Origin: XBB1006 sp051877515
Lineage (GTDB): Bacteria > Bacillota > Clostridia > Lachnospirales > Lachnospiraceae
DNA: 64,000 nt
NCBI GenBank assembly: GCA_051877515.1
Contig: JBJEIY010000050.1
Coordinates: forward strand, 132,308 to 196,307
Direction of reading: 5' to 3'
Part shown: piece after piece, positions 1 through 9,201 of the stretch
Layout: each line of letters begins with the position of its first letter
How positions within the stretch are numbered: position 1 is the stretch's first letter
Program-made: the position numbers and the translations under genes
Notes under the pieces: generated by a model
Seen by the model: the letters and a program-made list of their open reading frames with translations, nothing else
Databases searched by the model: none
Told to the model about the DNA's origin: nothing

Positions 1-396
1 CATTTCCTTGATCAGTCGGATTGAAATCTCTTCCCCAATCTCTTTCCGGTTTTCCAAGATGGCCTGCCTCATTACTTCTTTCATTAACACTTGAAATTTT
101 TCCAGCTTGTCCTCTTTTGAAGCGGCAGTATCATCTGCCTTCTGAAGTTCACAGTTCCTCATTTCCTTTTCCTCTATTCCCGCCATGATATGCATTCGAA
201 TGGCATTTAACTGATAGCCCTGTTCCTTTAACCGCTTGATCGCAGAGAATAAATCTATCTGTTTCTGGTAATATATCCGGTGTCCCAGTTCATTTCGAGG
301 TATGTCCAGTTTAAGCTCCTCTTCCCAGTATCGCAGAGTATGCGCATGTACATTCAACATATTTGCCGCTTCTGTTATTGTATAGCGGGTATTCAT
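1..396 (-). CDS. MerR-family transcriptional regulator (partial, runs off window)
   Basis: The frame is open for 132 codons from an ATG at 396 to the window edge, so the C-terminus is missing. The first 70 residues form a MerR-type winged HTH: MNTRYTITEAANMLNVHAHT, then LRYWEEE and a GHRIYY wing. A long charged helix follows, as in the dimerisation region of this family. A ccctcc Shine-Dalgarno complement lies 7 bases upstream. The gene follows the dnaB terminator and has its own plausible promoter (TTGAGA-17-TAGACT on the minus strand at 427-455). The ligand cannot be told from the visible part. Confidence 0.85.
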   Translation of the reverse strand, partial: MNTRYTITEAANMLNVHAHTLRYWEEELKLDIPRNELGHRIYYQKQIDLFSAIKRLKEQGYQLNAIRMHIMAGIEEKEMRNCELQKADDTAASKEDKLEKFQVLMKEVMRQAILENRKEIGEEISIRLIKEM

Positions 397-482
397 TCTG
401 CATCCCTCCATTTCATACCTACTTTAAGTCTAGAATAATATTCCAATAATCTCAAGGATTTTCCATCGCATGTTTTGACAAC

Positions 483-515
483 AAAAAACAGGGAACGACA
501 TTTTGTTCCCTGTTT
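483..515 (-). terminator. Rho-independent terminator after dnaB
   Basis: An 11-bp perfect stem (486-496 with 505-515) with an 8-nt loop. On the minus strand it is followed by a run of six T. It ends the gdpP-rplI-dnaB operon. Confidence 0.9.
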
Positions 516-528
516 CTTATATACAAAT

Positions 529-1866
529 TTAATTTCTCGTGATTTCCAGATTTGCAAAACGTGTATGCTCGCCAATCCATGCCAGATTTACCGTACCGGT
601 TGGGCCGTTTCTCTGTTTTGCAATAATCAATTCTGCAATTCCTTTGTCCGGCGAATCTTTATGATAATACTCATCTCTATATAGGAACATTACCACATCT
701 GCATCCTGCTCAATGGCACCGGACTCACGAAGATCCGATAACATAGGCCGGTGATCAGGTCTCTGTTCCACTGCTCGGCTTAGCTGGGATAAAGCAATGA
801 CCGGTACTTTCAATTCTCTGGCTAGCGCCTTTAAAGAACGTGAAATCTCGGAAATCTCCTGCTGCCTGCTCTCTGACTTCCCGGATCCACTCATCAACTG
901 CAGGTAGTCAATGATTACCACAGACAAATCATACTCCAATTTATATTTTCTGCACTTGGAGCGAAGCTCGGGGACGGAAATACCCGGAGTGTCATCAATG
1001 ATAAGTTTTGATTCACCGATCACTCCCGCACCTTCCACCAGTCTGGCCCATTCATCAGATTTCAGATTTCCGTTTCGCAGCAGCTGGGCATCCACCCTTG
1101 ACTCTGCAGAAAGGAAACGGTTTACCAACTGCTCCTTTGACATTTCCAAACTGAAAATCGCTGTTGTCTTCTTTTCCTTCACTGCAATATGTTGAGCAAT
1201 ATTTAATACAATTGCTGTTTTTCCCATTGACGGACGGGCAGCAAGAAGAATCAGGTCAGAGGGCTGAAGTCCGGACGTTTTATAATCAAGATCAATAAAT
1301 CCCGTCGGTATCCCTGTTACCGAACCGGTATTCTGGGAAGCTCTTTCTATCTTCTTTAAGGCGCTCATAACCACCTGTTTGATAGGAACAAATTCGCCGC
1401 TGGCACGGTTTTGCAAAAGATCAAATATCTTTTTTTCCGTATCCGCCAGGATCGTATCTAAGGACTCTTCACCGGCATAGCACCGGTTGGCAATCGTCTC
1501 TGTAATTCTTATCAGGCGGCGTTCCACTGCTTTCTCAGCCACTATGGTCGCATAGTATTGTACATTTGCAGATGTGGGAACAGCATTGATCGTCTGCATG
1601 ATATATTCTGTTCCGGTGATATGTTCCGGTGCGCCTTTTTCTTTTAATCGTGCTACTGTGGTCACCGGATCTACCGGCTGTGCTTCATTATATAGCTCCA
1701 CCATTGCCTCAAACATCAAGCCATATTGCTGGCTGTAAAAATCCTCTGCACTAACTATCTCAGAAGCTACCACAATGGCCTGTTTATCCATCAACATGGA
1801 GCCCACCACAGACTGCTCTGCTTCCAGACTATGGGGCATGATCCGCTTTACCGAAATTTCATCCAT
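529..1866 (-). CDS. dnaB: Replicative DNA helicase DnaB
   Basis: This is the hexameric 5'-3' helicase that unwinds DNA ahead of the replisome. It has 445 residues, normal for the family. The N-terminal DnaB domain (about residues 10-115) includes the PHSLEAEQSVVGSML signature. The RecA-like ATPase domain has Walker A ARPSMGKT (about 210-217) and Walker B VVIIDYLQLM. I chose the ATG at 1866 because an AAGGAG Shine-Dalgarno lies 9 bases before it. The upstream ATG at 1884 would place that site inside the coding sequence. It is the last gene of a gdpP-rplI-dnaB operon, an order also found in Bacillus. Confidence 0.97.
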   Translation of the reverse strand: MDEISVKRIMPHSLEAEQSVVGSMLMDKQAIVVASEIVSAEDFYSQQYGLMFEAMVELYNEAQPVDPVTTVARLKEKGAPEHITGTEYIMQTINAVPTSANVQYYATIVAEKAVERRLIRITETIANRCYAGEESLDTILADTEKKIFDLLQNRASGEFVPIKQVVMSALKKIERASQNTGSVTGIPTGFIDLDYKTSGLQPSDLILLAARPSMGKTAIVLNIAQHIAVKEKKTTAIFSLEMSKEQLVNRFLSAESRVDAQLLRNGNLKSDEWARLVEGAGVIGESKLIIDDTPGISVPELRSKCRKYKLEYDLSVVIIDYLQLMSGSGKSESRQQEISEISRSLKALARELKVPVIALSQLSRAVEQRPDHRPMLSDLRESGAIEQDADVVMFLYRDEYYHKDSPDKGIAELIIAKQRNGPTGTVNLAWIGEHTRFANLEITRN

Positions 1867-1894
1867 CCTGTGAATCTCCTTCATGTTTCATGGG

Positions 1895-2338
1895 TTACTC
1901 TTCAATCACTTTTACTCTTAAGGTTGCGGTTACCTTAGGATGCAACTTAAGGGGAACCTCCGTAACACCCAATGTCTTAATGGAGTCCTCCAATACCATC
2001 TTTTTCTTATCTACCTCAATATTTAACTGTTCCTTGACCGCCTGGGCAATTTCCTTCGTTGATACTGAGCCGAAAGTTCTTCCGCCCACACCGGCTTTAA
2101 TCTTTACGGTAACAGATTTCTCTTTCAGATCCTCCGCTAAAGCGACTGCATGGTCATAGTTTTCTTTCGCGATTTTTTCTTCGTTCTTATGCTGCAGTTT
2201 TAAATCATTTAGGTTCTTGGGAGTAGCCTCTACAGCCTGCTTTTTTACCAACAGGTTTCTGGCATATCCCTGACTTACTTCAACAACATCATCCTTTTTT
2301 CCAAGGGATTTTACATCTTGCGTTAGAATTACTTTCAT
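1895..2338 (-). CDS. rplI: 50S ribosomal protein L9
   Basis: Ribosomal protein bL9 of the large subunit, 147 residues, full length. The N-terminal RNA-binding domain starts MKVILTQDVKSLGKKDDVVE and carries the GYARNLLVKKQAVEAT signature. A long central helix and the C-terminal domain (FGSVSTKEIA...) follow. It lies 3 bases after gdpP and 28 bases before dnaB, so the three genes are probably one transcript. Confidence 0.98.
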   Translation of the reverse strand: MKVILTQDVKSLGKKDDVVEVSQGYARNLLVKKQAVEATPKNLNDLKLQHKNEEKIAKENYDHAVALAEDLKEKSVTVKIKAGVGGRTFGSVSTKEIAQAVKEQLNIEVDKKKMVLEDSIKTLGVTEVPLKLHPKVTATLRVKVIEE

Positions 2339-2341
2339 TGT

Positions 2342-4372
2342 CTATATTTCTCCTTCTTCTATCATCTCATCCAATGTATCTTGAAGCTGCTTCTTTGCTT
2401 CTTCCAGAGAAACACCTACTAACTGGGCTCCTGCCACATTTAAGTGTCCCCCTCCTCCAAGACGCTCCATAATGATCTGAACATTTACTTCGTCAATGGA
2501 TCTGGAACTGATATATATCTTATCCTGATAATCCGTAAGTACAAAGGATGCCTTTATTCCCTCTATATTCAATAACTCGTTTGCTGCCTGGGCACCGGTG
2601 ATCGTGGGGCTTTCCACATTGTCTCCTGTGAAAACGGAAATCGCAAAATCTCCCCGATACACTTCCGCCTGACGGACTGCTTCCGCCCGGGCCTTGTATG
2701 AAATCATGTCATTCCGCAGCATCTTTCTGACGCGGGTCACATCGGCTCCGCTTCGCTTCAGGTATGCTGCTGCTTCAAAGGTTCGCACACCTGTTTTGTT
2801 CATGAAATTATTGGTATCTATAAGAATTCCTGCATACAACGTATCTGCTTCCACCGCATCCAGCTTGATATCTTCTGAAAAATACTGCAGCACTTCTGAG
2901 ATCATCTCGCAAGTGGAAGATGCATAGGGTTCAATATAGGAAAGTACTGCGTTTTCAATGATTTCCTCTCCCTGCCTGTGGTGATCGAACACCACAATGG
3001 TTTTTACAATATTTAATAATTGCGGACATTCTGTATAAGATGGTTTATTGGTATCTACCACAACTACCACTGTATTTCGGTCAGCCAGTTCCAACGCTTC
3101 GTCACTGTTAACGAACATTTTCTCACTATAGCCGCTTTCTTCATTGAACCGTTCCTTTACCGGTCGCAAAGAAGAACTGATCTCGTTAAGCACTATGTAG
3201 GCCCGTTTGCCTAATACCTTTGCCGCACGGTGGATTCCCACTGCAGCACCCAGAGCATCCACATCACTGATGGCATGCCCCATTACGATAACCTGCTCTT
3301 TTCCTTCCAGAATCTCCCTTAACGCCTGGGCCTTTACCCTGGCCTTCACTCTGGTAACTTTCTCCACCTGCTGTGTTTTTCCACCATAATAAGAAATCTT
3401 CTCCGAAGATTTCACAACCGCCTGATCGCCTCCGCGGCCCAGTGCCAGATCAATCGCTGCCCTTGTGTAATCATAACTCTGGGTATAGGTCTTATTACTG
3501 TTTCCTATACCAATACTCAGGGTGATCGCCATTTCGTTTCCGATTTTAATGGATTTTACATCCTCGATCAGACTAAAGCGGTCTTCCTCCAGCTCCGTCA
3601 GATATTTCCTCTTAAATACAATAAAATATTTATCCTTCTCAATCTTTTTAATAATACCGTCAGCATTTCCGAAGTACTTGTTTACTTTACGGTCTACCAG
3701 CGCAATCAGAAGAGACCGTTTTACTTCCTCAATACTGTCTAAAGCTTCTTCATAATTGTCAATATATACCAGGGCAGAAACCAGCTTCTGCTCCTCATTT
3801 TCTTTCAGACTCTGATGTAACTGTGTTTCATCAAACAGATATAAGGCAAAAAGGCTTTCCTCCTCATTCATAGCCTCCTTCTTATCCTCTTTATCCTTGA
3901 TGCCATCTTCCAGGAAAATCCGGCGCACAATAACATGATAGAAAATATCATCTTCCGTCAGATAAAAATGATGGTCATCCACTACCTTGTGAAGCAATTC
4001 CTTGGTAATACCCGGAATCAAAGTGGTGATGGACTTATGATAATCCTTTGTTGTTTTGGTATAGGAAATAAACTGCTGATTCTCCCATAAGATTTTTCCG
4101 TCAGAATCCAGCAATGCATAAGGCACCTCGAAATCATCCAGCAAATAACGCTGCAAAATACCGTAAGAAGTGGCAAAATCAACCAACGCCATTTTCCATT
4201 TGGGGATGGTAAACCAGATCATCAATCCGGCGATCACCAAAAATACGATCAGTAAGAATGTTAACAGCTTTCCTGTCTCCCGATTCTGAATAATAATGGT
4301 TATATCAACGGCCACCAGTAATACCAAAAGAAAAACCGGAATGCCGGAAAATTTATGAAGAACTCGTTTCAT
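2342..4372 (-). CDS. gdpP: Cyclic-di-AMP phosphodiesterase GdpP (PAS/degenerate GGDEF/DHH-DHHA1)
   Basis: Membrane enzyme that hydrolyses the second messenger c-di-AMP. Two N-terminal membrane segments (about residues 12-30 and 36-57) are followed by a PAS-like domain and a degenerate GGDEF domain (about 195-330). The DHH/DHHA1 phosphoesterase follows. Visible metal-site motifs are GHAISDVDALG (365-375) and FDHH (462-465), and the DHHA1 motif GGGGHLNVAGAQ is near the C-terminus. The product is 676 residues, close to Bacillus GdpP. The ATG at 4372 has a GAGG site 6 bases upstream and is preferred over the ATG at 4390. First gene of the gdpP-rplI-dnaB operon. Confidence 0.95.
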   Translation of the reverse strand: MKRVLHKFSGIPVFLLVLLVAVDITIIIQNRETGKLLTFLLIVFLVIAGLMIWFTIPKWKMALVDFATSYGILQRYLLDDFEVPYALLDSDGKILWENQQFISYTKTTKDYHKSITTLIPGITKELLHKVVDDHHFYLTEDDIFYHVIVRRIFLEDGIKDKEDKKEAMNEEESLFALYLFDETQLHQSLKENEEQKLVSALVYIDNYEEALDSIEEVKRSLLIALVDRKVNKYFGNADGIIKKIEKDKYFIVFKRKYLTELEEDRFSLIEDVKSIKIGNEMAITLSIGIGNSNKTYTQSYDYTRAAIDLALGRGGDQAVVKSSEKISYYGGKTQQVEKVTRVKARVKAQALREILEGKEQVIVMGHAISDVDALGAAVGIHRAAKVLGKRAYIVLNEISSSLRPVKERFNEESGYSEKMFVNSDEALELADRNTVVVVVDTNKPSYTECPQLLNIVKTIVVFDHHRQGEEIIENAVLSYIEPYASSTCEMISEVLQYFSEDIKLDAVEADTLYAGILIDTNNFMNKTGVRTFEAAAYLKRSGADVTRVRKMLRNDMISYKARAEAVRQAEVYRGDFAISVFTGDNVESPTITGAQAANELLNIEGIKASFVLTDYQDKIYISSRSIDEVNVQIIMERLGGGGHLNVAGAQLVGVSLEEAKKQLQDTLDEMIEEGEI

Positions 4373-4483
4373 TGACAGCCTCGCTTCCAATCTAAAATAG
4401 GATTTCCCACACTGAAGATTATGACATTTGTGGTATTTTCCTATTATAGCATTTTAAAGTAAAAACGGAAAGACTCTTTGCCC

Positions 4484-4525
4484 ATAAAAAAAGAAAAGAG
4501 TGAAAATAATTCTTTCACTCTTTTC
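4484..4525 (-). terminator. Rho-independent terminator after glyA
   Basis: A 13-bp perfect stem (4493-4505 with 4513-4525) and a 7-nt loop. It is followed on the minus strand by a T-rich tract. It separates glyA from the gdpP operon. Confidence 0.9.
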
Positions 4526-4550
4526 CATCATTTATTTATACTGCCTTTTC

Positions 4551-5795
4551 TTATGCGTATAATTTATACTTGTCGGTTAAGCTCTTAACTAATTCTTTTG
4601 CCTTCTCAACACCATCGCCGTCACGCTCATCAATTGCACAGCGGATAGCTTCTGCTACAACTACCATGTCATCCTCTTTGAATCCACGGCTGGTTACTGC
4701 TGCAGTACCAAGACGGATTCCGCTGGTAACAAATGGAGATGCCGGGTCATTTGGAATCGTATTCTTGTTACAGGTAATATTTGCAGAATCCAATAACTTC
4801 TCGCACTCTTTTCCTGTGATACCTTTGTTCAACAGGCTTACTAACATTAAGTGGTTATCGGTTCCACCAGAAACGATCTCGAATCCTCTCTTCTTTAACT
4901 CTTCCGCTAAAGTAGCACAGTTCTTCAGAATCTGCTGCTGATACTCTTTGAATTCCGGAGATAATGCTTCTTTGAAGCATACAGCTTTTGCTGCGATGGT
5001 ATGCATCAAAGGACCACCCTGGATTCCCGGGAAAATAGCCTTGTTAAAGTTAAATTTCTCATTTGCTTCTGCAGTAGCCATGATCATACCACCACGAGGT
5101 CCGCGAAGGGTCTTATGTGTGGTTGTGGTTGCTACATCAACATATGGGAATGGACTTGGATGAAGTCCGGTAGCTACAAGACCTGCGATGTGAGCAATAT
5201 CTGCCATCAGAACTGCTCCAACCTCATCAGCGATCTCTCTGAATTTCTTGAAGTCGATGGTTCTTGCATAAGCGGAAGCACCGCAGATGATCATCTTTGG
5301 CTTGCACTCTAATGCAATTCTTCTAACTTCATCATAATCGATAAATCCTTCGTCATTAACACCATATGGTACAACATGGAAATATTTTCCGGACATATTA
5401 ACTGGGCTTCCGTGTGAAAGATGTCCGCCATGATCTAAGGACATTCCCATGTATGTATCACCCGGCTGCATAACTGCAAAGAAAACTCCCATGTTTGCCT
5501 GTGCTCCGGAGTGTGGCTGTACGTTAACATAGTCGCAATGGAACAGCTCTTTTGCACGTTCTCTTGCAAGATTCTCCACAACGTCTACACACTCGCATCC
5601 GCCGTAATATCTCTTTCCCGGATAACCTTCTGCATATTTATTGGTCAACGGGCTTCCCATAGCTGCCATAACTGCTTTGCTAACCACGTTCTCAGAAGCG
5701 ATCAACTCAATATGGCTATCCTGTCTTTCATTTTCTGCGGTAATCGCTGCCGCAATTTCAGGGTCAACTTTCTGAATTTCATCAAATGTGAACAT
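4551..5795 (-). CDS. glyA: Serine hydroxymethyltransferase
   Basis: PLP enzyme converting serine and tetrahydrofolate to glycine and 5,10-methylene-THF, the main one-carbon entry point. The product is 414 residues, the usual length. The PLP lysine lies in TTTTHKTLRGPRGG (Lys228), and NKYAEGYPGKRYYGG and SGAQANMGVF are family signatures. I chose the ATG at 5795 because GGAGG lies 10 bases upstream; the open frame extends 31 codons further without a better start. It appears monocistronic, with its own terminator at 4484-4525. Confidence 0.97.
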   Translation of the reverse strand: MFTFDEIQKVDPEIAAAITAENERQDSHIELIASENVVSKAVMAAMGSPLTNKYAEGYPGKRYYGGCECVDVVENLARERAKELFHCDYVNVQPHSGAQANMGVFFAVMQPGDTYMGMSLDHGGHLSHGSPVNMSGKYFHVVPYGVNDEGFIDYDEVRRIALECKPKMIICGASAYARTIDFKKFREIADEVGAVLMADIAHIAGLVATGLHPSPFPYVDVATTTTHKTLRGPRGGMIMATAEANEKFNFNKAIFPGIQGGPLMHTIAAKAVCFKEALSPEFKEYQQQILKNCATLAEELKKRGFEIVSGGTDNHLMLVSLLNKGITGKECEKLLDSANITCNKNTIPNDPASPFVTSGIRLGTAAVTSRGFKEDDMVVVAEAIRCAIDERDGDGVEKAKELVKSLTDKYKLYA

Positions 5796-5954
5796 TCCCC
5801 AAATTCCTCCTTGTATTTTCATTTTCTTAACTAGGTTCAAAATACCGTTTCTGCTATCCATTATAACAACGCTTTCACAGAAACTCAATGGAAATATAGA
5901 AAAAAATAATCAATCAATACTTTACTTTTTTCAATCATACTACCGCTTTACGCC

Positions 5955-5983
5955 TTGCTTTTCCACTTCGGCTGATTTATAAT
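5955..5983 (+). promoter_or_regulatory. Sigma-A promoter for the S66 peptidase gene
   Basis: TTGCTT at 5955-5960, a 17-bp spacer and TATAAT at 5978-5983, 35 bases before the start codon. Confidence 0.75.
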
Positions 5984-6018
5984 AGGACAATATTATCACG
6001 GGAAAAGGAGAAAACACC

Positions 6019-7050
6019 ATGCGCTATCCTGACTTTTTACAGAAAAAGGAAACCATTGGATTTGTAGCACCTTCTTTAGGCTGTTCCACCGAACCGTATC
6101 AAAGCTGTTTTTTGAATGCACAGAAAACATTCCGGGAAATGGGTTATGGACTGGACTTTGGTCCCAACTGTACCCGTGCCGACGGAATCGGTATCAGTAA
6201 CACCCCACAAGCCTGCGCAGAAGAATTGACCTCTTCCTATTTAAATAACACCAGTCGGATACTGATGTCCTGCGGTGGCGGAGAAATGATGTGCGAAATC
6301 TTACCCTATGTGGATTTTGAAGCCATTCGAAAAGCCACTCCCAAATGGTTTGTCGGCTATTCCGATAACACCAATTTTATTTTTACTTCCGCAACTCTGG
6401 CAGATACTGCTGCCCTGTATGCCCCCTGCGTCAGCGACTTTGGAATGGAGCATTGGCATGAAGCCGTACAGGATGCCTGGGACTTGTTAACAGGGAAAAA
6501 GCGCACCTTCCACAATTATTCTGCCTGGGAATCCGAGAAGATCAAAGATGAAACCAGACCCTTGGTGGGCTATAACCCAACGGAACCCACAGTGATCAAA
6601 ACATTCTGCATGAAAAAGCCGGAACAGGCTTCCTTTAGCGGAAGGCTTATCGGCGGCTGTCTGGACTGTCTGGTGAATCTTTCCGGAACGCGGTTTGATG
6701 AAGTATCTGCTTTTAATGAAAAATACAAAGAGGACGGCATCATCTGGTTCCTGGAAGCCTGCGAGCTTAATGTTTTCGGCATCCGCCGTGCCATCTGGCA
6801 GTTAAAAAACACCGGCTGGTTCCAACATGTGAAAGGATTTCTTATTGGACGCCCCGGCTGTTTCGGCGAAGAGCTGTTTGGCCTTGACCAATATCATGCG
6901 GTTACTGATCTATTGGAAGAATACGACGTGCCCATCATCATGGACCTGGACATTGGCCACAAACCACCTATGATGCCCATCATTTGCGGAAGTACCGCAA
7001 ATGTAACTGTGGATGGCCAAGAGTTTACGATCGAATATACCATGAAATAA
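6019..7050 (+). CDS. S66 family peptidase (LD-carboxypeptidase / MccF-like)
   Basis: A 343-residue serine peptidase of family S66, which includes LD-carboxypeptidases that trim murein peptides and MccF microcin self-immunity peptidases. The nucleophile elbow GYSDNT gives Ser115. FLEACE (Glu246 or Glu249) and DIGHKPPM (His314) match the Ser-Glu-His arrangement. There is no signal peptide, so it acts in the cytoplasm. The length and the glycine-rich CGGGEMM segment look closer to the MccF branch. It is a single plus-strand gene among minus-strand genes, with an AAAGGAG site and its own promoter. The true substrate is not deducible. Confidence 0.88.
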   Translation: MRYPDFLQKKETIGFVAPSLGCSTEPYQSCFLNAQKTFREMGYGLDFGPNCTRADGIGISNTPQACAEELTSSYLNNTSRILMSCGGGEMMCEILPYVDFEAIRKATPKWFVGYSDNTNFIFTSATLADTAALYAPCVSDFGMEHWHEAVQDAWDLLTGKKRTFHNYSAWESEKIKDETRPLVGYNPTEPTVIKTFCMKKPEQASFSGRLIGGCLDCLVNLSGTRFDEVSAFNEKYKEDGIIWFLEACELNVFGIRRAIWQLKNTGWFQHVKGFLIGRPGCFGEELFGLDQYHAVTDLLEEYDVPIIMDLDIGHKPPMMPIICGSTANVTVDGQEFTIEYTMK

Positions 7051-7081
7051 AAAGAAATACGCCGTCAGGCGCATGGAAAAG

Positions 7082-7128
7082 AACAACCCGCCAGATTGTG
7101 TTAATCACTCTCCGGTGGGTTGTTTTTT
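7082..7128. terminator. Terminator between convergent genes
   Basis: An 11-bp stem (7082-7092 with 7114-7124, one G-U pair) followed by TTTT on the plus strand. The opposite strand also has a T-rich flank, so it probably serves both the S66 peptidase gene and the minus-strand gene ending at 7135. Confidence 0.75.
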
Positions 7129-7134
7129 ACAAAA

Positions 7135-8370
7135 TTATACTGCCAGATCCACATGATTGATGGTTCCAACGCTTCCGGTACTTTCTTTTAAGTATACTCC
7201 TGTGCGCCGGATCACTCCGTTGGTCTGGTTCTGGTCATCCTTTAAGGAAAACTCCGTATCTGCGCTGCCAAGATAAATGGCGCCCACATCGGCTTTTTTC
7301 AGATCCAGGAGCTGATCGTTGCCAGCTTCATCCTTGATCCAGACCTTTAACTGAGAGAAAATGCTGTCGTTTTCATCGATCCAGCCGTTGCCGTCTTCGT
7401 CATACTGGGCCAGATCTTTAAAACCATCTCCGCTGGCTGTTCCAAATAACTCGGAACCGTCATTGATCTTTCCGTCGCCATTTTTATCCAAAGCCAGAAA
7501 ACCGCTTCCGGCACCTGCGAAGGATACTTCTTCTTCGGTTCCGTCAGAATCCAGGTCAAAGAAAAACTTCTGGTCACTGACACTTCCCACGTTACTGTCC
7601 ATGTTGATGATCAACGGATCCGTGAAAATGTAATTTTGTACACTGAGGCTGTCGATCTTGGCAGTAAATGCCCGGGACATGGATACCTCCACATTAAAAC
7701 TGATACTTCTGCCATCTTCCGTCTGTACCAAACCCTGGGATGCAAATGTGGTGCTTTCCTGCTCAGTGGTAAACCCTGAGGTTGCCGTCACCCGCTGCCA
7801 CATAGTTCCTGCTGATGTGGTACCAATAACGATCCTTCCATCTCCTGTGGAACCGGATCCTGATCCCACAGCACCGGATACACCAATGGTAGCAGAGGCT
7901 CCGATTGACAGGGAAGATTCTTTGCTGATGGAAAATGAACCGAGGCTCTTAACCTGTGGAGAACGAAGGTCTGTCACTCCGTTTTCGTCCGTCATTTTCT
8001 TAAGCTCTTCTTGGGACAGCCTCTCTCCACGCAAAGCGGCCAAAATCCGCTTTAACATTCGGATCTGCATATCGTATTTGTCGGAAACTTTGAATTGGGA
8101 ACCTTGTCGATCAGATAATTGTTCGGCCATCATTTTGAGAGATTTTGTCTCGTTTTCCTGACGCTTTTGCTTCGCTTCTTTCTCCTTCTCTTCCTGATAC
8201 TCCTTCATGCTCTCCAGCTTTGATTTCATCTGTCCGTCTTCCGACAGACTTAAGATCGCGCCGGGCAGATCCTTTGAAGCTGAAGCAGTCATGGTCATGG
8301 ATTCCACTTGAGTATAGGTCGAGGCCTGATGTGTGGAAGACATAGCGATAGAACTGTTTGAAATCTTCAT
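7135..8370 (-). CDS. EF-hand/VCBS-like calcium-binding repeat protein, paralogue 1
   Basis: A 411-residue protein of unknown role with no signal peptide or membrane segment. The N-terminus is Ser/Thr/Asn-rich, followed by a charged coiled-coil stretch (about residues 50-95) and a Gly/Ser-rich segment. The C-terminal 150 residues hold Asp-rich loops: DLDSDG, DKNGDGKINDGSELFG and DEDGNGWIDENDSIF. These resemble calcium-binding EF-hand or VCBS loops. The C-terminal half is clearly paralogous to the gene at 27280-28383. The ATG has an AAAGGAG site upstream. The disordered N-terminus without a signal peptide would suit export by a flagellar-type apparatus, but that is inference only. Confidence 0.75.
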   Translation of the reverse strand: MKISNSSIAMSSTHQASTYTQVESMTMTASASKDLPGAILSLSEDGQMKSKLESMKEYQEEKEKEAKQKRQENETKSLKMMAEQLSDRQGSQFKVSDKYDMQIRMLKRILAALRGERLSQEELKKMTDENGVTDLRSPQVKSLGSFSISKESSLSIGASATIGVSGAVGSGSGSTGDGRIVIGTTSAGTMWQRVTATSGFTTEQESTTFASQGLVQTEDGRSISFNVEVSMSRAFTAKIDSLSVQNYIFTDPLIINMDSNVGSVSDQKFFFDLDSDGTEEEVSFAGAGSGFLALDKNGDGKINDGSELFGTASGDGFKDLAQYDEDGNGWIDENDSIFSQLKVWIKDEAGNDQLLDLKKADVGAIYLGSADTEFSLKDDQNQTNGVIRRTGVYLKESTGSVGTINHVDLAV

Positions 8371-8424
8371 TGGGACTCCTTTCCTCTTTTGCAGGTAAAT
8401 CCGTTTACCTGTAAGAAAATATAA

Positions 8425-8462
8425 AAATACATAAGCGCATACAAACTTACGCTTATGTATTT
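8425..8462. repeat. 13-bp perfect inverted repeat upstream of paralogue 1
   Basis: Arms 8425-8437 and 8450-8462 are perfectly complementary with a 12-nt loop, and the minus-strand flank is T-rich. It may be a leader hairpin or terminator. A smaller inverted repeat (caggtaaa/tttacctg) lies next to it at 8391-8410. Confidence 0.6.
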
Positions 8463-8556
8463 CTTCGGATGGTTCTTAAAGAAATTTAACAGCTTCAAGG
8501 GATTTTTCTCTTTTACGAAATAACATGCTGTGTTAAGATAGGAATAGGTTTTTTAG

Positions 8557-8751
8557 ATGAATACAAAAGAAAGGACTCTGAAATCTATGAAAGGCTTATT
8601 TTCATCCCTGGGATTCATTATTTTCTTCGTAAGTGCACAACTGGGTTTTATGTGCTTTGATAAAAATAAAAAAGATCCCCAGGTCAAGTATGTTATACTG
8701 GGAACTTTTCTCATTTTACTCGGATTATTCTGTTTGATCTTAATGACCTAA
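8557..8751 (+). CDS. Small membrane protein, two predicted TM segments
   Basis: A 64-residue hydrophobic protein with two membrane segments (about residues 14-33 and 44-63) separated by a short Lys/Asp-rich loop. I do not recognise the family. The start is uncertain. The ATG at 8557 has a weak AGG 8 bases upstream. An in-frame ATG at 8587 follows AAAGGA at a long 11-base spacing and would still keep both membrane segments. It is on the plus strand between minus-strand genes and is followed by a good terminator, which supports it as a real gene. Confidence 0.5.
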   Translation: MNTKERTLKSMKGLFSSLGFIIFFVSAQLGFMCFDKNKKDPQVKYVILGTFLILLGLFCLILMT

Positions 8752-8766
8752 AAATTTCACAATAAA

Positions 8767-8807
8767 AATAAGACCAACTACCTTATCCGGTAATTGGTCT
8801 TATTATT
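8767..8807. terminator. Bidirectional terminator before rpsR end
   Basis: Inverted repeat ataagaccaa (8768-8777) with ttggtcttat (8794-8803), A/T-rich on both flanks. It lies between the convergent small membrane gene and the rpsF operon. Confidence 0.75.
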
Positions 8808-8872
8808 AGACTTTGGTCACATATGAGTCAAAACCATTGTTTCCATTCAGGAAACCCTTGATTTTACCGGGT

Positions 8873-9133
8873 TTACTCCTGAACGTATGGCATAATTGCG
8901 ATATGTCTTGCTCTCTTGATTGCTACGGTAAGAGCTCTCTGATGTTTTGCACAGTTTCCTGTGATTCTTCTTGGTAAGATCTTACCTCTTTCAGAGACAT
9001 ATCTCTTTAATTTGTTTACGTCCTTGTAGTCGATGACATTGTCATTTCCACAGAAAACACAAACTTTTTTTCTTCTATGCATTCCGCCGCGTCTCTTTGG
9101 ACCGTCAGCTCTATCTGCTTTATTGTAAGCCAT
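8873..9133 (-). CDS. rpsR: 30S ribosomal protein S18 (zinc-ribbon form)
   Basis: Ribosomal protein bS18, 86 residues from the ATG at 9133, which follows AGGAGG; the ATG at 9151 would overlap that site. The Cys pair VCVFCG and a second NCAKHQ cluster are consistent with the zinc-binding version of S18. The C-terminal basic helix HQRALTVAIKRARHIAIMPY is the family signature. Last gene of rpsF-ssb-rpsR. Confidence 0.97.
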   Translation of the reverse strand: MAYNKADRADGPKRRGGMHRRKKVCVFCGNDNVIDYKDVNKLKRYVSERGKILPRRITGNCAKHQRALTVAIKRARHIAIMPYVQE

Positions 9134-9201
9134 GATGTTACCTCCTATCAAATTCCGGCATACTTATGCCTTAAACTTATTATCTAATAACATTCTAAGG
9201 A

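Noticed and set aside
4570..5312. Several plus-strand frames opposite glyA
   Set aside because: They are shadows of the well-supported glyA reading frame.
7658..8161. 167-codon plus-strand frame opposite paralogue 1
   Set aside because: Low-complexity antisense translation of the EF-hand-like gene, with no ribosome site.
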